This document shows positions 19,334 through 27,782 of a DNA stretch of 55,008 bases, one piece after another. Source of the stretch: Caulobacter vibrioides (GTDB lineage: Bacteria; Pseudomonadota; Alphaproteobacteria; Caulobacterales; Caulobacteraceae); contig LNIY01000085.1 in assembly GCA_001449105.1 (NCBI GenBank), positions 1-55,008 of the forward strand, given 5' to 3'. Below the pieces are notes generated by a model. It searched no databases and was not told where the DNA came from. It saw nothing but the letters and a program-made list of their open reading frames with translations. Each line of letters opens with the position of its first letter. Position 1 is the first letter of the stretch. Position numbers and translations under genes: made by a program.

Positions 19334-19471
19334 CGTCATCCCGGAAAGCCCGCAGGGCTTATCCGGGACCCAGGGGCGGTGCGCACGGCCCCTGGGTCCC
19401 GGCTCTCCGCTTCGCGGAGTTTACCCCTCGAACGCGCATTAGCGCGTATCGGGGGGCCGGGATGACGAGCT
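19334..19471. repeat. Dispersed long palindromic repeat (family C), copy 1
   Basis: About 138 bp beginning CGTCATCCCGG and ending CCGGGATGACGA, with nested inner palindromes (GGGACCCAGGGGC against GCCCCTGGGTCCC). Lies between tyrS and bcp. The same unit recurs at 26405-26549 and 34021-34167. No coding capacity is seen. Confidence 0.85.
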
Positions 19472-19501
19472 GATATCTGAAATGATGTTGGAGAAACTTC
19501 G

Positions 19502-19966
19502 ATGCTGAACCCCGGCGACAAGGCCCCCGACTTCGACCTGCCCACCGACACCGGCCGCGTCAGCCTCGCCGGCCTGAAGGGCAAGAACGTCGTGCTCTAC
19601 TTCTACCCGAAGGACGACACGACCGGCTGCACGTCCGAAGCTCTGCAGTTCTCGGCCGAGGTCGAGGAGTTCGCCAAGGCCGGCGCGGTGGTGATCGGCG
19701 TCTCCAAGGACAGCGCCGCCAGCCACGGCAAATTCCGCAAGAAGCACGACCTGACCGTCGAGCTCGGCTCCGACACCCTGGGCGAGACCGTCGAGGCCTA
19801 CGGCTCCTGGGTCGAAAAGAGCATGTACGGCCGCAAGTACATGGGCATCGACCGCTCGACCTTCCTGATCGACCGCGAAGGCGTCGTCCGCGAGGTCTGG
19901 CGCAAGGTGAAGGTCCCCGGCCACGTCAAGGCCGTGCTCAAGGCGGCCCAGGGCCTGAAGGGCTAG
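19502..19966 (+). CDS. bcp: Thioredoxin-dependent peroxiredoxin, Bcp/PrxQ family
   Basis: A 154-residue cytoplasmic peroxidase that reduces hydrogen peroxide and organic hydroperoxides. The peroxidatic Cys43 lies in YPKDDTTGCTSEAL; the resolving cysteine often found five residues later is Leu48, and Cys43 is the only cysteine in the protein, so it must work as a 1-Cys enzyme with an external thiol. The length and C-terminal TFLIDREGVVREVWRKVKV strand are normal for the family. ATG 19502 follows GGAGAAACTTCG. Confidence 0.9.
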   Translation: MLNPGDKAPDFDLPTDTGRVSLAGLKGKNVVLYFYPKDDTTGCTSEALQFSAEVEEFAKAGAVVIGVSKDSAASHGKFRKKHDLTVELGSDTLGETVEAYGSWVEKSMYGRKYMGIDRSTFLIDREGVVREVWRKVKVPGHVKAVLKAAQGLKG

Positions 19967-20015
19967 CAATCGCGCCGCGCTGGGCTACCATTGCGGCCTT
20001 GGCTCGGAGGCGCCC

Positions 20016-20267
20016 GTGCGCACCAAGGTGCTGACCGTTGAAGTTCCCGCCCCGCTGGCCGAGCAGATCGACCGGCTGGCCATGCGCCAGGACCGCTCGC
20101 AGGACTCGGTCGTTCGCGAGGCCTTGACGGCATGGGCCGATCGCGAAGACCGCTTTCGCGCCCTGACCCTCGAAGGCCTGGCCGACGTCGACGCCGGCCG
20201 TCTGGTCGAACAGTCGGCGATGGAAGCCTGGGTCGACAGCCTCGACAACGACGCCTCGCCACGCTGA
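20016..20267 (+). CDS. Ribbon-helix-helix antitoxin (CopG/ParD type)
   Basis: An 83-residue protein with an N-terminal ribbon-helix-helix DNA-binding fold (KVLTVEVPAPLAEQIDRLAMRQDRSQDSVVREAL split over residues 4-37) and an acidic C-terminal toxin-binding tail. GTG start, preceded by CGGAGG with 5 nt spacing. Its TGA shares a base with the ATG of the downstream toxin (TGATG at 20265-20269), the usual arrangement of a translationally coupled antitoxin-toxin pair. It likely represses its own promoter with the toxin as co-repressor. Confidence 0.82.
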   Translation: MRTKVLTVEVPAPLAEQIDRLAMRQDRSQDSVVREALTAWADREDRFRALTLEGLADVDAGRLVEQSAMEAWVDSLDNDASPR

Positions 20268-20542
20268 TGCGCCTGGTCTGGACCGGCAAGGCCGCGTCCG
20301 ACCTCGCACGGCTCCACGCCTTCCTCGCCGAAGTAAACCCACGCGCCGCGGCGCGGACGGCGCGCGAACTGGTCGCGGCTCCCAAGCGGCTGCTGACTGC
20401 GCCTCGGCTCGGCGAACGGCTGGAGGAGTTCGCGCCTCGCGAGGTCCGCCGCCTCATCGTCGGCGGCTACGAGCTCCGATATGAAATCACCGAGAGCTCG
20501 GTGTTCGTGCTGCGCCTCTGGCACACGCTGGAAGACAGGTAA
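20267..20542 (+). CDS. RelE/ParE-family toxin
   Basis: A 91-residue RelE/ParE-fold protein with the typical LVWTGKAASDLARLHAFL opening, PRAAARTARELVAA central helix and a C-terminal Arg-rich beta-sheet ending FVLRLWHTLEDR. ParE toxins poison gyrase and RelE cleaves mRNA on the ribosome; the H-x-R-[EQ]-type ending fits the ParE/YoeB-like group, but the target cannot be decided from sequence. It is encoded one base into the antitoxin gene. A related pair lies at 52974-53515. Confidence 0.82.
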   Translation: MRLVWTGKAASDLARLHAFLAEVNPRAAARTARELVAAPKRLLTAPRLGERLEEFAPREVRRLIVGGYELRYEITESSVFVLRLWHTLEDR

Positions 20543-20720
20543 CCGGGCTCACTGTGGCGCCGGCGCCGCAAAGGCTCGCTTTTCCGCCACTTCTCGCGCG
20601 CCACGTGTAGCCAGCCCGTTCATGCCGGGTTAATCGACGCAGGTTCATGGTCGAAACTTGGCCATCCGCGCCTTCGCAGGTGCGAAGAGTCTTGCGCATT
20701 TCCGCTTTCTCGTTGCATAT

Positions 20721-20747
20721 CCCCCAGACCTTGAAAACTGGGGGGTT
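20721..20747 (+). promoter_or_regulatory. Hairpin in the leader just upstream of the M23 peptidase gene
   Basis: CCCCCAG (20721-20727) pairs with CTGGGGG (20738-20744), followed by GTTT, ending 8 nt before the ATG at 20756. No ordinary Shine-Dalgarno is seen; the G-run is inside the stem. It may limit translation or act as a weak terminator. Confidence 0.4.
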
Positions 20748-20755
20748 TCCTGGGT

Positions 20756-21907
20756 ATGGCGATCGCGCATTTTCACCGCCTGCGTAAGACCCTCGAAGGT
20801 CTGTTTCCCGAACGTCATCTCTATGTCCGCTCCGGCGGCGAGATGCGCGGCTATGTGCTGTCCACCAACAAGCAGCTGGCCTGCGCGGCCGGCGTCGGCG
20901 CCGCGGCGCTCTGGATGGGCGTGTGCACGGCCGCGATGCTGGTCAACGCCCTGGCCGTCAGCAACACCGACCAGGTCGTTCTCAAGCAGAAAGCCTATTA
21001 CGAGCGCCTCAACGCCGACCGCCAGGCGCGCCTGAACAGCGCCGTCGCCCAGCTGTCGGCCACCAGCGGCTCGCTCGACGACCTGGCCATGTCGGTCGAG
21101 AAGCGCCACGCCGCGCTGGCCATGCTGGTCAGCGACTTCAAGGGCGCGCCCGGCGCCGCCCAGGCCCTGTCCGTCAGCAAGCCCGCGCTCGCCGACGCCT
21201 CGCCGGTCGAGCGCATCCAGGCCACCCGCATGGACCAGGAGCGCCTGATCGACGCCGCCGAGGGCTTCGCCAAGAGCCGGGCCGAGCGCCTGCGCCTGGC
21301 CATGCGCATGGCCGGCCTGGACGCCGGCAGCTTCACCGGCCGCGGCGCCTCGCTGGGCGGCCCGCTGATCGAAGCCAAGGACCCCCGCGCCCTCGCCGCC
21401 GTCCTCGACGTCGACGAAGAGTTCGCCGCCCGCATCCACCGCGCCGCCAGCGACATGTCCGACATGCGTTCGCTGAGCAGCGCGGCCCAGCGCCTGCCGT
21501 TCAACCGCCCGACCGCCAACCCGGCCCTGTCGAGCAGCTACGGCGTGCGCTTCGACCCGTTCACGCACCGCCCGGCCTTCCACTCGGGCCTCGATTTCCC
21601 CGGCGCCTTCTACACGCCGATCATGGCCACCGCCCCGGGCGTCATCTCGTTCACCGGCGTGCGCTCGGGCTACGGCAACACCGTCGAGATCGACCATGGC
21701 GGCGGCTTCAAGACCCGCTACGCGCACCTGCAAGGCATCGCCGTGCGCGTCGGCCAGCGCGTGGTCATCGGCCAGCGCGTCGGCGCCATGGGCTCCACCG
21801 GCCGCTCCACCGGCCCGCACCTCCACTACGAGGTCTGGGTCAACGGGCGCGCCCAGAACCCCAACCGCTTCCTCAAGGCAGGCGAGTATGTTCAGCAAGC
21901 CGGCTAA
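20756..21907 (+). CDS. M23 (LytM) family peptidoglycan metallopeptidase, LmdC-like partner of bactofilin
   Basis: A 383-residue single-pass inner-membrane protein. A cytoplasmic N-terminus of about 40 residues contains LEGLFPERHLYVRSGGE, then a membrane segment (about 43-68), a periplasmic coiled coil (about 75-190) and a C-terminal LytM domain. The zinc ligands are intact: HSGLDF (His, Asp) and HLHYEV (second His of HxH), so it should be an active endopeptidase on peptide crosslinks. The gene overlaps bacA by 20 nt. In stalked and budding relatives, the LmdC peptidase is encoded with and bound by BacA through its cytoplasmic tail; the same architecture here supports that role. Confidence 0.85.
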   Translation: MAIAHFHRLRKTLEGLFPERHLYVRSGGEMRGYVLSTNKQLACAAGVGAAALWMGVCTAAMLVNALAVSNTDQVVLKQKAYYERLNADRQARLNSAVAQLSATSGSLDDLAMSVEKRHAALAMLVSDFKGAPGAAQALSVSKPALADASPVERIQATRMDQERLIDAAEGFAKSRAERLRLAMRMAGLDAGSFTGRGASLGGPLIEAKDPRALAAVLDVDEEFAARIHRAASDMSDMRSLSSAAQRLPFNRPTANPALSSSYGVRFDPFTHRPAFHSGLDFPGAFYTPIMATAPGVISFTGVRSGYGNTVEIDHGGGFKTRYAHLQGIAVRVGQRVVIGQRVGAMGSTGRSTGPHLHYEVWVNGRAQNPNRFLKAGEYVQQAG

Positions 21908-22382
21908 GGGGTCCAAGACCCCGCCCCAGATCGAGCCCCTGCCCCTTCCGGCCGCGGCTCCCGCCGACCAGATCCGCAAGGCCCCGCCGCGCGTGGCCTC
22001 GCTGATCTCCTCGGACATCACCATCGAGGGCGGCGTCAGCGGCGACGGCGAGCTGCAGATCGACGGCGTGGTGCGCGGCGACGTCCGCGTCGGCCGCCTG
22101 ACCGTCGGCGAGACCGGCCATGTCGAAGGCGGCGTCTACGCCGAAGCCGTCGAGATCCGCGGCCGCGTCGTCGGCGCGATCACCGCCAAGCAGGTCCGCC
22201 TCTACGGCACGGCCTATGTCGACGGCGACATCACCCATGAGCAACTGGCCATGGAAACCGGCGCCTTCTTCCAGGGCCGCAGCCTGAAGTTCCAGCGACA
22301 GGCCCCGCCGCAGGCAGCCCCGGTCGCCGTGGCTCCGGCCCCGGCCGCCGACCTGACCCTGACGGCGCGGCCGATCGGCTGA
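21888..22382 (+). CDS. bacA: Bactofilin BacA
   Basis: A 164-residue cytoskeletal protein that polymerises without nucleotide and, in Caulobacter, localises at the stalked pole to recruit wall-synthesis enzymes. A Pro-rich N-terminal tail (1-36) carries the membrane-binding start MFSKPAK. The central beta-helix domain (about 38-135) is recognisable from the repeated short strands (SSDITIEGGVSGDGELQIDG). A Pro/Ala-rich tail follows. Its start codon lies inside the end of the M23 peptidase gene (20 nt overlap), so the two are probably co-expressed. Confidence 0.92.
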   Translation: MFSKPAKGSKTPPQIEPLPLPAAAPADQIRKAPPRVASLISSDITIEGGVSGDGELQIDGVVRGDVRVGRLTVGETGHVEGGVYAEAVEIRGRVVGAITAKQVRLYGTAYVDGDITHEQLAMETGAFFQGRSLKFQRQAPPQAAPVAVAPAPAADLTLTARPIG

Positions 22383-22391
22383 GGCCTCGCC

Positions 22392-22481
22392 GTCCTCGCC
22401 CTTCGACAAGCTCAGGGTGAGGACGAGTTACCGAGGCGGCATTCAGAACCTCATCCTGAGCTTGTCGAAGGACGAGGTTCT
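22392..22481. repeat. Paired palindromic repeat (family A), copy 2
   Basis: Inverted units at 22392-22424 and 22445-22481. Flanking bases extend each hairpin with different but complementary pairs (GT/AC in the first, AGAA/TTCT in the second). Located between the 3' ends of bacA and prfB. Confidence 0.85.
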
Positions 22482-22501
22482 GCTCCCAGGTTCGCCAAAA
22501 C

Positions 22502-22531
22502 GAAAAACGCCCCGGATCGCTCCGGGGCGTT
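22502..22531 (-). terminator. Rho-independent terminator of prfB
   Basis: AACGCCCCGG (22506-22515) pairs perfectly with CCGGGGCGTT (22522-22531). Read on the minus strand the stem is followed by TTTTTCG, 26 nt after the prfB stop. Confidence 0.9.
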
Positions 22532-22557
22532 CGTCTTTTCAGCGCGCACCGAAGGCC

Positions 22558-23677
22558 TCAGCCCTCGGCGTCCCGCGTCGCGCCGACCCGCTGGGCCAGC
22601 GAGGCGCCCATGAACGCGTCGAGATCGCCGTCCAGCACGCCGGCCGTGTCGGAGGTTTCGACGTTGGTCCGCAGGTCCTTGACCATCTGGTACGGCTGCA
22701 GGACGTACGACCGGATCTGGTGACCCCAACCGATGTCGGTCTTCTGATCGTGCAGCGCCTGCTGGGCGGCTTCACGCTTCTGAAGTTCGGCCTCGTACAT
22801 CCGGGCGCGCAGCATCTTCCAGGCCTCGTCGCGGTTCTGGTGCTGCGAGCGGCCGGCCTGGCAGGCCACCACGATCCCGGTCGGGATGTGCGTCAGACGC
22901 ACGGCCGAGTCGGTCTTGTTGATGTGCTGACCGCCGGCGCCGGAGGCGCGGTAGGTGTCGGTGCGCACGTCCGACGGGTTGATGTCGATCTCGATCGTGT
23001 CGTCGATCACCGGATAGACCCAGGCCGAGGCGAACGAGGTGTGGCGACGGGCGCTGCTGTCGTACGGACTGATGCGCACCAGGCGGTGCACGCCGGCCTC
23101 GGTCTTCAGCCAGCCGTAGGCGTTGGCGCCCTTGACCAGCAGCGTGGCGGACTTGATGCCGGCCTGGTCGCCGTCGGTCTCTTCGACCAGCTCGGTGGTC
23201 ATGCCGTGGGCGTTGGCCCAGCGGGTGTACATCCGCAGCAGGATGCCCGCCCAGTCGCACGACTCGGTGCCGCCGGCGCCCGAGTTGATTTCGATATAGG
23301 CGTCGTTGCCGTCGGCCTCGCCCGACAGCAGGGCCTCGAGTTCGGCGCGGGCGGCGCGTTCCTTGATGGCCTTCAGCTGGGCGCGGGCGTCGTTCAGGGA
23401 ATCCTCGTCGGACTCCATGTCGGCCAGCTCGGCATATTCGAGCGCGTCCTTGACGTCGCGTTCGATGCTTTGGACGGCCTCGACCTTGGCGGCCAGGTTG
23501 GCGCGCTCGCGCGACACGGCCTGGGCCTCGGACGGACGGTCCCACAACGTCGGGTCTTCGACCCGAGCGTTCAGTTCATCGAGTTTTCTAAGGGCGACAT
23601 CCCAGTCAAAGACGCCTCCTGAGCAGTCCAACGGACTGCTCGATGTCGGCCGCGGCGGCCTCGACATCCGGTCTCAT
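22558..23677 (-). CDS. prfB: Peptide chain release factor 2, expressed by programmed +1 frameshift
   Basis: Terminates translation at UGA and UAA. The gene is read in two frames: 23 codons from ATG 23677 ([19 protein letters not shown]...) to CTT, then an in-frame TGA at 23608-23606. A +1 slip on CTT-TGA-C continues with GAC at 23607 to the stop at 22558, giving about 372 residues. The GGQ catalytic loop is in [15 protein letters not shown]. The stop-codon reading motif is SPY ([14 protein letters not shown]) where E. coli RF2 has SPF, a variant I recall as common in alphaproteobacteria. An apparent intact frame starting at 23667 exists but lacks a real N-terminus. Confidence 0.93.
23605..23620 (-). 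promoter_or_regulatory. prfB autoregulatory +1 frameshift site
   Basis: On the minus strand AGGAGG (23620-23615) stands 3 nt before the slippery CTT (23611-23609), the TGA stop (23608-23606) and C23605. This is the canonical RF2 site: internal Shine-Dalgarno, CUU, UGA, C, with the same 3 nt spacing as E. coli. When RF2 is scarce, UGA is read slowly and ribosomes shift, restoring RF2. Confidence 0.95.
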
Positions 23678-23726
23678 CACGTAACTCCGTGACTAAAAGT
23701 AAGGGCGGGGGAATAGCCCGCGCCCG

Positions 23727-23789
23727 GAGTCGGCGCAACCGCGCCGGCTCCATCTTTCCCAAGAATGAGTCGGCGCAACCGCGCCGGCT
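23727..23789. repeat. Two tandem 23-nt hairpin repeats upstream of prfB
   Basis: A perfect 23-nt direct repeat occupies 23727-23749 and 23767-23789. Each copy holds a hairpin CGGCGC-AACC-GCGCCG extended by flanking A-T, G-C and G-T pairs. The repeats lie 50 to 112 nt upstream of the prfB start, so they may be in its leader or promoter. Confidence 0.8.
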
Positions 23790-23821
23790 GCTCGAAAGTG
23801 GAAACGGCGGCTGCCAAGCCG

Positions 23822-23912
23822 AAAACCTCGTCCTTCGACAGGCTCAGGATGAGGTTTTTCCACCGCCCGAAACAGGGTCCTCATCCCGAGCTTGTCGAAG
23901 GACGAGGACCCC
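23822..23912. repeat. Paired palindromic repeat (family A), copy 3
   Basis: Inverted units at 23822-23858 (arms extended by AAAA/TTTT) and 23875-23912 (extended by GGGT/ACCC). The AAAA/TTTTT extension makes the first unit resemble an intrinsic terminator. Lies 8 nt beyond the stop of the PBP gene. Confidence 0.85.
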
Positions 23913-23920
23913 GCACAGTT

Positions 23921-26302
23921 CTAATAAAGCCCGCTGATGTCCGGGGCCTTCGGCTGCTGCCTCGGCTGCGGCTCGGACGGCGAAGGCTGGCCGGTCGGCA
24001 CGCCGTTGGGCCAGGCGTCGCCATAGGAGATCGGCCCGCCGGTCGGCGTCGGCGCGACCACCTTCGGCTCGGTGCCGGGACGGAAGGCCTCGCGGATGCC
24101 GCGCACCATGGCGAACTTGGCGGTCTTGGGCGGCTTGAAGTCGGTCTTGGGCTTGTCCTTCAGCGCCACCTTCATGAAGTCGATGAACACCGGCACGGCG
24201 TCCTGCGAACCCGTCTCGCCCGCGCCCAGCGAGCGGTTGTCGTCGAAGCCGACGAACACGCCGACGATCAGGTCGGGCGAATAGCCGATGAACCAGGCGC
24301 TGCGGTACTCGTTGGTCGTCCCGGTCTTGCCGGCCAGCGGATAGCCCAGCTGGCTGACCGAGGCGGCCGTGCCGCGCTGGACCACGCCCTGCAGCATCGA
24401 GGTGATCTGGTAGGCCGTCACCGGGTCCATCACCTGCTCGCCCGGCGCGGTGACGCGCGGGCTCTCGTCGCCGTTGAAGCCGGCGGTGCAGCGCGGGCAG
24501 TCGCGCTTGTCGGCGCGGAAGATCACCTTGCCCTCGCGGTCCTGCACCAGCTCGATCAGGTGCGGCTCGATGCGGCGGCCGCCGTTGGCGAACGGCGCAT
24601 AGGCGGCCGTGATCTTGAACGGCGTCGTCTCGCCGGCCCCCAGCGCCATGGCCAGCACCGGCGCCATGTCGCGCGTGACTCCGGTCTTCTTGGACATCTC
24701 GATGATCTTCTTCATGCCCACGCCCTGGGCCAGGCGCACGGTCATGGCGTTGACCGACCGCTCCAGGCCCTTGCGCAGCGGCAGGGCGCCGTAGAACTTC
24801 TTCTCGTAGTTCTCCGGGCTCCAGTCCTGGCCGTTGGCGCCCTTGAAGGTGATGGCGCTGTCCAGGATCACGCTGGCGGGGGTGTAGCCGTTCTCCAGCG
24901 CCGTGGCGTAGACGAACGGCTTGAACGACGAGCCGGGCTGGCGCATCGCCTGGGTCGCCCGGTTGAAGTTAGACAGCGAGAACGAATAGCCGCCCACCAG
25001 GGCCACCACGCGGCCCGTATAGGGCTCGATGGCCACCAGGGCGCCGTTGACGGCCGGGATCTGCTTGAGACGATAGGACGAGGTTCCCGCCACCTGCTCG
25101 ACGAACACCAGGTCGCCGACCTTCAGGCCCTTGCCGGCCTTGGCCCAGGCGACGTCCTCGCCGGTCAGGCTCCCCTGCCCTTCGTCCTTGACCAGGCGAA
25201 CGCCGCCGCCGGCCGAGGTGATCACCGCCGCGCGCCAGCCCCGGCGCTCCGAAGGCGGGCGCTTGGCCTGGGCGGCCTTCTCCCAGCCCTCGTCCAGGCT
25301 TTCGACATGGCCCCAAGCCCCGCGCCAGCCGTGGCGGCGGTCGTATTTCTCAAGGCCGTCCATCAGCGAGGCCCGCGCCGCCGTCTGCAGCGTCGGGTCC
25401 AGCGTGGTGCGCATGTAGTAGCCGCCCTCGCTGATCCGGTCGCCCAGGGTGGCGGTGCCGCGCTGGCGCACTTCCTCGACGAAGTAGTCGGCGTCGGCAT
25501 AGGCCGCGCGCTTGGGCGCCGGCTGCACCACAAGGTCCTCGGCCTTGGCCTTCTCGGCCTCGGCGCGGCTGACCCAGCCGAGGTCGGCCATCTGGTCGAG
25601 GATCCAGTTGCGACGGGCGATGGCTTTGCCCTTGTTGCGGATCGGATGGTAGTTGTCGGGCCCCTTGGGCAGGGCCGCCAGATAGGCCGCCTCGGACAGG
25701 CTGAGCTCGGGCAGCGACTTGCCGAAGTAGTTGTAGGCCGCCGAGCCGACGCCGAACGAGCGATAGCCCAGCCAGATTTCGTTCAGGTACAGCTCGAGGA
25801 TCTGCTGCTTGTCGAGCGACTGCTCCAGGCGGCGGGCCAGGATCGCTTCCTTGAACTTGCGGCCCACCGTGGCGTCGCTGGTCAGAAGGACGTTCTTGGC
25901 CACCTGCTGGGTGATCGTCGAGCCGCCTTCCAGGCGGCGGCCGCGCATGGCGTTGCCGACGTTCTTGAGCATGGCGCGCGAGAAGCCGCCGACGTCGACG
26001 CCGCCGTGCTTGAAGAAGTTGCGGTCCTCGGCGGCCATGAAGGCCTGGGCCAGCTGCGGCGGGATCTGGTCGTAGGGAACGAAGATCCGGCGTTCCTTGG
26101 AGTACTCGCCGATCAGGGTGCCGTCCCATGCGTAGACGCGCGTGGCCGTCGGCGGACGATAGTCCTGCAGCTCGCCGGCGTCCGGCATGTCGTGGAACAG
26201 CCATGCGGCATAGATGGCGATGGCGAAACCCGCCACCGCGATCGTCGACAGCACCGCGACGCCGGCTATGGCGATCCATCTTTCGGCGGGCTTCAAGTCC
26301 AC
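23921..26302 (-). CDS. Class A penicillin-binding protein (PBP1a-type; probably PbpX)
   Basis: A 793-residue bifunctional peptidoglycan synthase in the inner membrane. A short cytoplasmic tail and membrane segment (about 10-35) precede the GT51 transglycosylase domain with catalytic Glu92 in AAEDRNFFKHGG and the GGSTITQQVAKN motif. A PBP1a-style OB-like domain lies between. The transpeptidase domain has SSFK (SxxK nucleophile Ser), SVN (SxN) and KTGT. The C-terminal 60 residues are Pro-rich. By remembered gene order it corresponds to C. crescentus CC_1875, called PbpX; the name is from memory. It is flanked by prfB and amiC on the same strand. Confidence 0.92.
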   Translation of the reverse strand: MDLKPAERWIAIAGVAVLSTIAVAGFAIAIYAAWLFHDMPDAGELQDYRPPTATRVYAWDGTLIGEYSKERRIFVPYDQIPPQLAQAFMAAEDRNFFKHGGVDVGGFSRAMLKNVGNAMRGRRLEGGSTITQQVAKNVLLTSDATVGRKFKEAILARRLEQSLDKQQILELYLNEIWLGYRSFGVGSAAYNYFGKSLPELSLSEAAYLAALPKGPDNYHPIRNKGKAIARRNWILDQMADLGWVSRAEAEKAKAEDLVVQPAPKRAAYADADYFVEEVRQRGTATLGDRISEGGYYMRTTLDPTLQTAARASLMDGLEKYDRRHGWRGAWGHVESLDEGWEKAAQAKRPPSERRGWRAAVITSAGGGVRLVKDEGQGSLTGEDVAWAKAGKGLKVGDLVFVEQVAGTSSYRLKQIPAVNGALVAIEPYTGRVVALVGGYSFSLSNFNRATQAMRQPGSSFKPFVYATALENGYTPASVILDSAITFKGANGQDWSPENYEKKFYGALPLRKGLERSVNAMTVRLAQGVGMKKIIEMSKKTGVTRDMAPVLAMALGAGETTPFKITAAYAPFANGGRRIEPHLIELVQDREGKVIFRADKRDCPRCTAGFNGDESPRVTAPGEQVMDPVTAYQITSMLQGVVQRGTAASVSQLGYPLAGKTGTTNEYRSAWFIGYSPDLIVGVFVGFDDNRSLGAGETGSQDAVPVFIDFMKVALKDKPKTDFKPPKTAKFAMVRGIREAFRPGTEPKVVAPTPTGGPISYGDAWPNGVPTGQPSPSEPQPRQQPKAPDISGLY

Positions 26303-26404
26303 ACGGCCTCCGTGGAGCGGCGCGAGATGCGCACGCTCAAATCATCCAGAGGATGGCTGTAACCCGCATCGGGCGAGGCGCCAACGCCCCTGCCCTCCCA
26401 ACGG

Positions 26405-26549
26405 ACGTCATCCCGGCCGGAGCGAAGCGCAGAGCCGGGACCCAGAGGCCGCCGCGTTGCGTTGGCTACCGCCAGGGAGATGGACTGGATGCAGCGCCCA
26501 GTTCCCTGGGTCCCGGATAGCCTCTGCGAGGCTTCCGGGATGACGAGGG
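26405..26549. repeat. Dispersed long palindromic repeat (family C), copy 2
   Basis: Starts GTCATCCCGG and ends CCGGGATGACGAGG, with the inner palindrome pair GGGACCCAG...CTGGGTCCC. Fills most of the 283 bp between the PBP gene and amiC; I see no gene in this gap. Confidence 0.85.
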
Positions 26550-26585
26550 TTTTGGCGTTGATTGGCGAGGCGGGTAGATCCCGCC

Positions 26586-27782
26586 TCAGCGAGCGCTGAT
26601 CCGGGTCTGGGTGGCGAAATAGCTTTCGATCGAGCTGGCGACCGCGCCCATCAGGCGTTCGCGGCCGGCCGGGCTCTTCAGCAGCTTCTCGTCGTCGAGA
26701 TTGGTCATGAAGCCCATCTCGAGCAGCACGGCCGGCACGTCGGGGGCCAGCAGCACGATGAAGCCGGCGTCGCGATGGCTGCGGCGCAGCAGCACGGTCT
26801 CGTCGCCCACCTTTTCCAGCAGGGTTTCGGCGAAGGCGGCCGAACGATTCTTGGTGGCGCGCTGCGACAGGTCCAGCAGGATCTGGCCGACCGCGCGATC
26901 GCGGCCCGGCAGGCTGGCCTTCATCAGCCAGTCGTCCTTCTCCAGCACCCGGGCGGCGCGCTCGGCGCCCTTTTCCGACAGGGTGTAGACGCTGGCGCCG
27001 CGGGTGCCGACGTCGGGCCCCGAGTCGGCGTGCAGCGAGATGAACAGGTCCGCGTCGGCGCGACGGGCGATCTGCACGCGCGATTCCAGCGGGATGAAGG
27101 TGTCGGTGTCGCGGGTCAGCACGACGATGAAGCGGCCGGACTTCTCCAGCTTGGTCTTCAGCGCCTTGGCCGCGGCCAGGGTGACGTCCTTCTCGTTGGT
27201 GTTGGCCCCGGCCGAGCCGGGATCCTTGCCGCCGTGACCGGCGTCGATGACGATCGTCTTCTTGAGCTTCAGCGCGGACGGCTTGGCCGGGGTCGAGACG
27301 GTGGTCGGGCGCATGACGGCCGAGCCGGCCGAGGCCGGATCGGCGGCGGCCAGGTCGATCACATAGCGGAAGGCGGTCGCGCCGTCGGCGGGCGGCAGCA
27401 GGAAGCGGCGCTTGACCACGGCCTTGGAGGAAAGATCGAGCGAGAGGCGCGCCCCGCCGGCGGCCTCGTCGATGACCCAGCGGTCGACCAGGCCGTGGCC
27501 CGCGCCCTGCAGGTCGCCGGAGACCGTCACGTTGGGCAGGCCGACGATGACGCGGTTGGCGGCGGCGCCGTCGCCGATCAGCTTGCCGACGGCCGCGCGG
27601 TCCAGGTCGATCACGACCCGGGTCTCGGCGCGGTCACCGCCGAAGCGGACCTTCTGGACGCCGGCGGCCGGCGCAGGGCCCTGGACGGTCGCCACGGCCA
27701 CGCCGGCGAGCGCCAGCGCGCCGACGATCAAAGCCGCCTTCGCCCAACCCGTTCTCGCTGCTCCGATGACGACCTTAAGCAT
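26586..27782 (-). CDS. amiC: N-acetylmuramoyl-L-alanine amidase AmiC
   Basis: A 398-residue periplasmic zinc amidase that cleaves between MurNAc and the stem peptide during daughter-cell separation. A signal-anchor-like N-terminus (hydrophobic about 14-35) precedes an AMIN domain (about 45-140) and an Amidase_3 domain (about 175-395). Zinc ligands are visible: His in VIDAGHGGKDPG, Glu in NEKDVTL, His in FISLHADS, and catalytic Glu in VLLEMGFMTN. In Caulobacter AmiC is the sole amidase of this type and works at the division site with NlpD- and EnvC-like activators. It is divergent from rne. Confidence 0.92.
   Translation of the reverse strand: MLKVVIGAARTGWAKAALIVGALALAGVAVATVQGPAPAAGVQKVRFGGDRAETRVVIDLDRAAVGKLIGDGAAANRVIVGLPNVTVSGDLQGAGHGLVDRWVIDEAAGGARLSLDLSSKAVVKRRFLLPPADGATAFRYVIDLAAADPASAGSAVMRPTTVSTPAKPSALKLKKTIVIDAGHGGKDPGSAGANTNEKDVTLAAAKALKTKLEKSGRFIVVLTRDTDTFIPLESRVQIARRADADLFISLHADSGPDVGTRGASVYTLSEKGAERAARVLEKDDWLMKASLPGRDRAVGQILLDLSQRATKNRSAAFAETLLEKVGDETVLLRRSHRDAGFIVLLAPDVPAVLLEMGFMTNLDDEKLLKSPAGRERLMGAVASSIESYFATQTRISAR

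Noticed and set aside
23567..23667. Independent prfB start at 23667 in a single frame
   Set aside because: The classical frameshift site and conserved N-terminal helix lie in the other frame from 23677.
23720..23912. CRISPR-like array from regularly spaced repeats
   Set aside because: Only two 23-nt copies exist, both are hairpins, and there is no cas gene or further spacer.
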